Assembly (NCBI GenBank): GCA_031253995.1
Contig: JAIRVG010000102.1
Span: forward strand, 1 to 52,911
Source: Paucimonas sp.
GTDB lineage: Bacteria; Pseudomonadota; Gammaproteobacteria; Pseudomonadales; Pseudomonadaceae
Direction: 5' to 3'
DNA: 52,911 nt
Every line of letters begins with the position of its first letter. Position 1 is the stretch's first letter. This document shows, one piece after another, positions 47,972 through 52,911 of the stretch. Made by a program: the position numbers and the translations under genes. The notes below the pieces were generated by a model, which worked only from the letters and a program-made list of their open reading frames with translations, searched no databases and was not told the DNA's origin.

Positions 47972-48903
47972 GTAGCCGGACCCAAATCGATGACCTGGTT
48001 CACTTCTTTCCAAAGCACATCCGAATAGATAAGGAAATCACCACCCATGCCAGTCTTCGCGCGGTAAGCACGGAAGTCATCATTGGTTACTTTGGCAATA
48101 GCCGCGCCTTGAACATTGAAAATGGATGGCCCGTCCGGCGTGGTCACAGAGATCATTTCGGCTTTGGTCAATACACGCTCAGCTGTCCAGATACCCAGGA
48201 ACTGAGGGCCGTTGAAGTCGTAATGATCTCGAATATAGAAGCCAGCGTATTCGATTTGGAAATAGTTTCTCGCTTCTCCGAGAGCGTTATCCAGCTTGGT
48301 GAATGTCCTGCCTGCTACTCCAACTTTCAGTGTTGCTCTGCCAAGTGCTCCATACATATCGTCGAGCACGTCGAAACTGGAGCCCATGCGCGCGATATTG
48401 ACTTGAGCTGTCGCATCGACTTCGCGAGCTGAAAACTCCGTGCTACCTAATGCAAATGTTCCCTTCCCATCCCAGCCGGCTTTTCTCAGAAGAACCTTCA
48501 AGCGATCGATGGCGTTGCGAGTATTGAGCCTTTCCTCCGCTACCTTCAACGCTTCCTGACATTGCTTGAACCTCATTGCCCAGTTCATCCGAACGAGCGT
48601 TTCCTCACATGCAGCTTTGGATAACCGTAACGGATCAGGCTGGCCTTCTTCACCTTTCCATTCCTCCGGCATCTGCCATCCCGGGCTGTCAAACCACCTC
48701 TGCATCAACGCTGCCGAGGTATGCCACCCCATCTTGCGCATTGCTACAGGAAGTTTGCTCAAGGGTAGTTCGTCAATAACGATTTGTTTGGGCTGGTGAT
48801 GTCCGCCCGGCTTCGTTTCGACGGTGGCATTCTCAAGCAGGAACAGGGCATTAGGCCCGAGTGCGGTGGTTTGTTGAAAATCTTTCAGGGACATGTCGAT
48901 CAT
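47968..48903 (-). CDS. DUF6402-like protein, putative type VI effector
   Basis: A 311-residue soluble protein without signal peptide. Segments such as AMRKMGWHTSAALMQRWFDSPG-type text near 53-75, FALGSTEFSAREVDATAQVN near 155-175 and GFYIRDHYDFNG with FLGIWT near 220-240 match what I recall of DUF6402, a family found beside PAAR and VgrG genes. The start ATG overlaps the PAAR stop (ATGA), so it is made together with the PAAR protein. Polar residues near the end (YRAKTGMGGDFLIYSDV) are conserved-looking. No known catalytic motif can be named. The GC content is low, like the rest of the cassette. Confidence 0.72.
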   Translation of the reverse strand: MIDMSLKDFQQTTALGPNALFLLENATVETKPGGHHQPKQIVIDELPLSKLPVAMRKMGWHTSAALMQRWFDSPGWQMPEEWKGEEGQPDPLRLSKAACEETLVRMNWAMRFKQCQEALKVAEERLNTRNAIDRLKVLLRKAGWDGKGTFALGSTEFSAREVDATAQVNIARMGSSFDVLDDMYGALGRATLKVGVAGRTFTKLDNALGEARNYFQIEYAGFYIRDHYDFNGPQFLGIWTAERVLTKAEMISVTTPDGPSIFNVQGAAIAKVTNDDFRAYRAKTGMGGDFLIYSDVLWKEVNQVIDLGPAT

Positions 48904-49505
48904 TCCAGGACTGGTGATGGGGCGTTGGTGGCGACGTGTAGGCGGGTGCGGTCGACGCTTTTGCAGACAGGGCTGTGGCCTTTGTCATCCAGCGTCCCGC
49001 GGGCAACGGATTTTCCGTGATGCAGTAGCCGGAAATCGTGACTTGCGCAGGCCATGCCGAGCTGGTTGACGAGATGTAGGCAGGCGGTGCAAGAGGCTGC
49101 GTCGCTGGCGAAGGCTTCACTGTTGAAGGCATTTCGGGCTGGCGATTCGGTGGAGAAGGGCATCACTTCTCCGCCTTGGCTGCCTGTTGCGAAGGACGAG
49201 CGACCAAAGGCTGGCGAGGTGTCTTCATTCTGATAGGTGAAGTAAAGGTAGGAGTGATACAGGGTGGCTTTGCACGGGCAGCCACTGAAACTGTCCAGGG
49301 TGCCCGCGACGGGTATCCCTTCGATGGTGTCATGCGCTACCCCACCCAGGATCTGGTAGGTCTGGCCTGTGACCCCACAGGTGACAGCGTCACCCATGCG
49401 GGCTTGGGCAATACCGTCCAGCGTCCTGTCGGGAGTGCCTTCGATTACCTGACCGCCACAGCTGGTCTTGTCGCCCTGGCGAATGTAATAGCCTGTCTGC
49501 GCCAT
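48900..49505 (-). CDS. PAAR-domain protein (type VI secretion spike tip)
   Basis: A 201-residue protein. The N-terminal half (about 5-90) is a PAAR domain: GYYIRQGDKTSCGGQVIEGT, then QARMGDAVTCG and GVAHDTIEGIPVAGTLDSFSG, followed by CPCKATLYHS. PAAR proteins cap the VgrG spike and carry effectors. The second half (about 110-201) is rich in Ser and Cys (ASDAASCTACLHLVNQLGMA) and may bind the next protein. It is the first gene of three coupled genes. No vgrG, hcp or sheath gene is in the window, so the cassette must use a system encoded elsewhere. Confidence 0.85.
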   Translation of the reverse strand: MAQTGYYIRQGDKTSCGGQVIEGTPDRTLDGIAQARMGDAVTCGVTGQTYQILGGVAHDTIEGIPVAGTLDSFSGCPCKATLYHSYLYFTYQNEDTSPAFGRSSFATGSQGGEVMPFSTESPARNAFNSEAFASDAASCTACLHLVNQLGMACASHDFRLLHHGKSVARGTLDDKGHSPVCKSVDRTRLHVATNAPSPVLE

Positions 49506-49808
49506 GTGTTTTCCTCATCGTCGATGGCTCCGGGGGTACCGGAAATGCGAGTGCTGCCCGGAACGGCCTTCCAAGGATCTGAAGTCGTGGCGGGTCAACT
49601 CGCCAGAGAATGAGGGAGATACCTGAACAATTAAGTAGGAAAAATCTGAGCAGTCAGAGGGAAAGAGCCCATATTTCACCAGCGGCCTGGGCGACTGGCC
49701 GCGGGGCAGGGTGTTGCTGGAGGAACTGGCGGGGCGTCGATCCGGTTGAATCTCCGCTGGCGGGAGGTGGTCACACGGACAACGACCACCGCATCGAGAG
49801 AGGCAACC
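49506..49808. other. 303-base gap upstream of the PAAR cassette and small gene
   Basis: This region separates the divergent PAAR gene and the 84-residue gene and should contain both promoters. No convincing coding frame, RNA or repeat was seen. A short AT-rich part (49611-49680) is the likeliest promoter area. Confidence 0.4.
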
Positions 49809-50063
49809 ATGAGCAATGATGAACTGGAACGTGAAGTCCTGACCCGTCTGCTGCATGCGCATCCGGAGGGACTGGGCAAGGAGATTCTCGACAACTATCG
49901 CGGCGAGAAGGCCGTGGCGGGGATGCTCAAGACCCTGCAGGAACGCCATCTGATCCAGGGGCAGCCGGTGACGGTGGAGGGGCATGAGCCGAACGTGGTG
50001 TTTCCGATCAAGCTGAGCAGTGCGGGGGTGGAGGCGGCGAAGCGGTTGGAGGAGGGGGCGTAG
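49809..50063 (+). CDS. Small hypothetical protein, winged-helix-like
   Basis: An 84-residue acidic protein with no signal or membrane segment. It begins MSNDELEREVLTRLLHAHPE and has the helix-helix-strand pattern of a small winged-helix domain (KEILDNYRGEKAVAGMLKTL, then ERHLIQGQPVTVEGHEPN). It is translated from ATG at 49809, with gagaggcaacc just before it as a weak ribosome site. Not recognised as a named family. It could be a small DNA-binding or adaptor protein. It does not share the low GC of the PAAR cassette, so it is probably a core gene. Confidence 0.7.
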   Translation: MSNDELEREVLTRLLHAHPEGLGKEILDNYRGEKAVAGMLKTLQERHLIQGQPVTVEGHEPNVVFPIKLSSAGVEAAKRLEEGA

Positions 50064-50082
50064 GAGCTGGCAAGCCAGCTCC
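50063..50082. repeat. Short palindrome between convergent genes
   Basis: ggagctggc (50063-50071) and gccagctcc (50074-50082) are perfect 9-bp complements with a two-base centre. It overlaps the last base of the stop codon of the 84-residue gene and precedes the amidase stop by 13 bases. It resembles a half REP unit and may end transcription from both sides. Confidence 0.55.
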
Positions 50083-50094
50083 CCGCGCCAGGCG

Positions 50095-51798
50095 TTAGCC
50101 GAGCGATGGCGTACGTGGCGGGATCATCCGGCGGTTGCCGGTGGCTTCGAAGGCCGCCCCCAGCTTCAGCAGGTTGGAGTCGTCATAGGCCTTGCCGGCG
50201 AAGGTCAGGCCCACCGGCATGCCGATATCGGCCATCACGCCCATCGGCACGGTCACGGTCGGCACGCCGAGGTGACGGATCGCCAGGTTGCCGTTGGCCA
50301 CCCAGATACCGTTGCTCCAGGCGATATCCGCCGATGCCGGGTTGACGTCGGCATCCGCTGGGCCCACGTCGGCCACGGTGGGGAACAGCACGGCGTCCAG
50401 GCCCATGGCGTCCATCCAGTCTTCCAGGTCCTGCTTGCGGGTCTGCTCCAGGCCACGCAGGCCATCCGGCACGGTCGGAATCTCGTTCCACGGGGTGATG
50501 CCGCGCTCGGCCATCTTCACGTATTCGTCCATGCCCGCCGCCAGGTCGCCCTCGCGGTTGGGCAGGGTGCCCGGGTCGTGGGGGAAGATCTTCGGTCCGT
50601 CGACATCCACCAGGCGGTTCAGCTTCGGATCGCCGTTGGCTTGCAGGAAATCATCGAAGGCCCAGGCGGTCAGGTCCCACAGTTCGTGGTGGAGAAATTC
50701 CTTGGAGACGATGCCGCGATTGAACACGGTCGGCGCGCCCGGACGGTCGCCCTCGCAGTTGGAGACCAGCGGGAAGTCCACTTCGATGACTTCGGCACCG
50801 GCCGCTTCCAGGGCCTGGCGTGCCTGTTTCCACAGGTCGATCACCGAGGCGCGGGTGTTGATGCGCTGGCCGGTCGGGCCGCCGATACCCGGTTCTTCGG
50901 AGGTGCCGGCGGCGTCGTCGGCATTGATGTACATCTTCGGCACGCCCAGGCGCTTGCCGGCCAGGGCGCTGCTGCCCACCGCCAGTTCGGCATAGGAGGC
51001 CGGACGCACCGAGGCCACGCTGGGGATCGGCACCCAGGGCTGCAGGCGCCACAGGTCGCCGCGGGTGTCGGTGTCTTCGGCGACTACCACGTCGAGGACT
51101 TCCAGCAGGTCGGCCATGGTCCGCGCGTAGGGCACCACCACGTCCATGGTCGGGGTCAGCGGCCAGTTGCCGCGTACCGAGATCACCCCGCGCGACGGGG
51201 TGTAGGCGCACAGGCCGTTGTTGGAGGCCGGGCCGCGGCCGCTGGACCAGGTTTCCTCGGCCAGGCCGAAGGCGGAGAAGCTGGCGGCGGTGGCGGTACC
51301 GGCGCCGTTGGACGAGCCGGAGGCGAACGGCGCGGTCAGGTAAGCATCGTTATACGGGCTTTCCGCCCGGCCATAGACGCCGCGCTGCATGCCGCCGTTG
51401 GCCATGGGCGGCATGTTGGTCTTGCCCAGGCAGATCGCCCCGGCGCCGCGCAGGCGCTCGATGGTGAAGGCGTCGCGATAGGCCACCAGCTCGGCGAAGG
51501 CCGGGCTGCCGGAGGCGGCGGTGAGGCCCTTGACCAGGTAGCTGTCCTTGGCGGTGTAGGGAATGCCATCCAGCGGGCCGAGGGTTTCGCCACGGGCACG
51601 ACGGGCATCGGAGGCCTCGGCTTCCTTGAGTGCCTCGGGGTTGCGCACCACCACGGCATTCAGCGCGGTGGGGGTGTCGGCACCATCGTAGGCATCGATC
51701 CGGGCCAGGTACGCCTCGACCAGCTCGACCGCCGTGGTCTGGCCGGACTCGAGCGCGGCACGCAGTTGGGCAATGGAAACTTCGGTGACCTCGATCAT
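50095..51798 (-). CDS. Amidase-signature family hydrolase
   Basis: Serine hydrolase of the amidase signature family, 567 residues. The Ser-cisSer-Lys triad can be placed: K84 in DGIPYTAKDSY, the cis-Ser in FASGSSNGAG (S162/S163) and the nucleophile S186 in ETWSSGRGPAS, which is a less usual version of the common GSDTGGS motif. It hydrolyses an amide of unknown structure; the length (over 550) suggests a subgroup with a long C-terminal part rather than GatA. No signal peptide. It stands alone, with about 660 bases to the next protein gene upstream. Substrate cannot be inferred from context. Confidence 0.88.
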   Translation of the reverse strand: MIEVTEVSIAQLRAALESGQTTAVELVEAYLARIDAYDGADTPTALNAVVVRNPEALKEAEASDARRARGETLGPLDGIPYTAKDSYLVKGLTAASGSPAFAELVAYRDAFTIERLRGAGAICLGKTNMPPMANGGMQRGVYGRAESPYNDAYLTAPFASGSSNGAGTATAASFSAFGLAEETWSSGRGPASNNGLCAYTPSRGVISVRGNWPLTPTMDVVVPYARTMADLLEVLDVVVAEDTDTRGDLWRLQPWVPIPSVASVRPASYAELAVGSSALAGKRLGVPKMYINADDAAGTSEEPGIGGPTGQRINTRASVIDLWKQARQALEAAGAEVIEVDFPLVSNCEGDRPGAPTVFNRGIVSKEFLHHELWDLTAWAFDDFLQANGDPKLNRLVDVDGPKIFPHDPGTLPNREGDLAAGMDEYVKMAERGITPWNEIPTVPDGLRGLEQTRKQDLEDWMDAMGLDAVLFPTVADVGPADADVNPASADIAWSNGIWVANGNLAIRHLGVPTVTVPMGVMADIGMPVGLTFAGKAYDDSNLLKLGAAFEATGNRRMIPPRTPSLG

Positions 51799-52103
51799 GC
51801 AGCTTGCTCCGGTGGCTGACAGGTAACAGGGAAGGGTATTCCCTCACGCAGGGACATCACGCTTTTCAAATTGTTTTCTCGTTGGATACCCCGTTGTGTG
51901 GTTTTACACAACGGCTTGGCCTAAAGCGGGTGATATTTTTAACACTTGGCGCTCAACAAGGGAATGGGGCGCGACGCAAACCCAATGAAATAGCCGATGA
52001 CCCGCACTTTAGCCGGTCCGCATGTCGAAAAATATGAACAGCTGATCGCCCTGTGCCGATGCACGGGAAGCCGATAAGGAGGGAAGAATAGAAGAAGAGA
52101 AAA
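51799..52103. other. Amidase upstream region without genes
   Basis: No credible coding frame. It contains a perfect 9-bp inverted repeat, ccgttgtgt / acacaacgg (51891-51899 and 51906-51914) with a six-base loop, about 95 bases upstream of the amidase ATG, which may be an operator or a transcript end. The rest is moderately AT-rich. Confidence 0.45.
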
Positions 52104-52178
52104 TGGCAGGGGCGGCTGGATTCGAACCAACGCATGGCAGGATCAAAACCTGCTGCCTTACCGCTTGGCGACGCCCCT
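52104..52178 (-). tRNA. tRNA-Gln (anticodon TTG)
   Basis: A 75-base cloverleaf on the minus strand with encoded CCA (52106-52104). The acceptor stem AGGGGCG/CGCCCCT, D-arm GCCAAGCGGTAAGGC, anticodon stem GCAGG/CCTGC around loop TTTTGAT with anticodon TTG, and T-arm GTTGG-TTCGAAT-CCAGC all fit. It is like E. coli tRNA-Gln in length and arm sequence. A possible -10 tatagt lies on the minus strand near 52270-52265. Confidence 0.96.
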
Positions 52179-52462
52179 GTATCGGATTCGACGAGTGCAG
52201 AAGCACTGTCGTTCTGACGGTTCGCTGACAACGACGTTGAGCCGCTGTGCTGGAATGGGCGGCACTATACCAACACTCTCTTTACCTGGGAACCCCTGGA
52301 GTGAAAAAAATTGCCTTAAAACAGCAAGTTAGTTCCCAGACCTAGTTCAGCATCGCAATCTGCCCTGGCCATCCGTCGTATTTTTTGCGCCTCGCTTTAA
52401 CAACAGCGTGTTCGCCCCTTCCAATCAGGTAAGCAAAACCTGCGCATTACAAGGAGGGCGCC

Positions 52463-52705
52463 ATGCCAGTTTCCCATGACCTTTACCAAGACCTGCACTA
52501 TCCCCGCGAAATCGTTCAGCAGAGGCGCCAAGAGGACAAGGAGCTGGATCGGTTGCTGGATGAATACATGGACATCGACAACCAGGTGTTGGCCGCCGAG
52601 TCTATCTCGGCAGGCATTGCCGATGACGATGATCTGCGCCGCCTCAAGGAGCGGCGCCTGGCGGTGAAGTACATGATCGAGCGGCAGCTCGAGCGTAAGG
52701 CTTGA
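52463..52705 (+). CDS. DUF465 (YdcH-like) small protein
   Basis: An 80-residue, mostly helical protein of the DUF465/YdcH family, which folds as a helical hairpin. The family pattern is clear: EDKELDRLLDEYMDIDNQV in the first helix and DDDLRRLKERRLAVKYMIE in the second. A strong AAGGAGGG ribosome site precedes the ATG by five to six bases. Function is unknown in the family. It sits between tRNA-Gln and the acetyl-CoA synthetase gene. Confidence 0.88.
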   Translation: MPVSHDLYQDLHYPREIVQQRRQEDKELDRLLDEYMDIDNQVLAAESISAGIADDDDLRRLKERRLAVKYMIERQLERKA

Positions 52706-52820
52706 ACGCCCTGGGGCTGCTATGCAGCCCGTTCGCAGGGCAAACCTACTCCAGGGCTTGGTAATAGCCGTAGAAGCGTCCTCGTGCCGCGAAAGGGCCG
52801 CCAAGCGGCCCCGCCCGATC

Positions 52821-52911
52821 TCAAGCCGACGCCAACGCCATCGCCTTGTGGGTATCGATCAGATGCTGCACCACCCCAGGATCGGCCAGCGTCGAGATAT
52901 CCCCCAACGCA
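52821..52911 (-). CDS. acs: Acetyl-CoA synthetase, C-terminal fragment (gene cut by window edge)
   Basis: Only the last 30 sense codons are in the window. They read ALGDISTLADPGVVQHLIDT and end ASA before the TGA stop, closely matching the C-terminal tail of AMP-forming acetyl-CoA synthetase (LGDxSTLADPxVVxxL). The full enzyme converts acetate, ATP and CoA to acetyl-CoA. The rest of the gene continues beyond the right edge. Confidence 0.8.
   Translation of the reverse strand, partial: ALGDISTLADPGVVQHLIDTHKAMALASA

Noticed and set aside
52104..52178. Genomic island inserted at tRNA-Gln
   Set aside because: No integrase gene or direct repeat of the tRNA 3' end was seen within the window; neighbours on both sides look like core genes.

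Overview
The window reads as one chromosomal segment of a Pseudomonas of the P. putida group. The evidence is a high-GC coding style, a MexF-type RND pump, a PrrF small RNA, a liuABCD leucine operon beside an acyl-CoA synthetase gene, a glgE-treS-glgB glucan cluster, several FecI/FecR units, LLM flavin monooxygenases, and long inverted repeats built on the gtgggagcgggttcacccgcg motif. No replicon origin, phage, insertion sequence or CRISPR array was seen.

Layout: (1) 0.1-6.1 kb, a minus-strand mexE-mexF-oprN-type efflux operon. (2) 6.3-10.3 kb, a minus-strand FecI sigma / FecR / TonB-receptor unit with a Fur-like control region, followed by a probable plus-strand small RNA. (3) 10.6-13.1 kb, two flavin-dependent monooxygenases that probably scavenge organosulfur. 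(4) 13.3-14.5 kb, a membrane-anchored ZapE/AFG1-type ATPase. (5) 14.6-20.9 kb, a seven-gene Csu-type chaperone-usher pilus locus: four spore-coat-U subunits, chaperone, usher and two-domain tip. (6) 21.0-24.3 kb, an M14 carboxypeptidase, a short sigma-region-4/FecR hybrid behind a Fur box, the PrrF RNA, a DUF6124-like protein and a PrtR-like repressor that has lost its self-cleavage residues. (7) 24.3-31.8 kb, the liuABCD operon diverging from an acyl-CoA synthetase gene, with two identical 16-bp palindromes between them. (8) 31.9-39.8 kb, a small proline-rich protein, then glgE, a treS-maltokinase fusion and glgB. (9) 39.9-43.1 kb, two tandem RHS-core proteins made by an 892-bp-period duplication that also copied the end of the adjacent APC permease gene. 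(10) 43.3-47.5 kb, a second sigma/FecR/ferrichrome-type receptor unit. (11) 47.5-49.5 kb, a coupled PAAR / DUF6402 / DUF6201 cassette that looks like a type VI secretion effector island. (12) 49.8-52.9 kb, a small orphan gene, an amidase, tRNA-Gln(TTG), a DUF465 protein and the C-terminal end of an acetyl-CoA synthetase.

How the genes work together: iron is the most repeated theme, with two surface-signalling receptor systems, PrrF, a Fur-box-controlled hybrid regulator and several Fur-like sites. Leucine catabolism (LiuA-D plus a ligase) is one regulated block. The GlgE route joins trehalose and maltose to branched alpha-glucan: TreS makes maltose, its fused maltokinase phosphorylates it, GlgE polymerises it and GlgB branches it. 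The most promising under-described parts are the PAAR-DUF6402-DUF6201 cassette, the duplicated RHS modules with divergent tails, the sigma4-FecR hybrid and the unassigned RNA at about 10.36-10.55 kb. Function calls rest on reading protein motifs by eye, without database searches.
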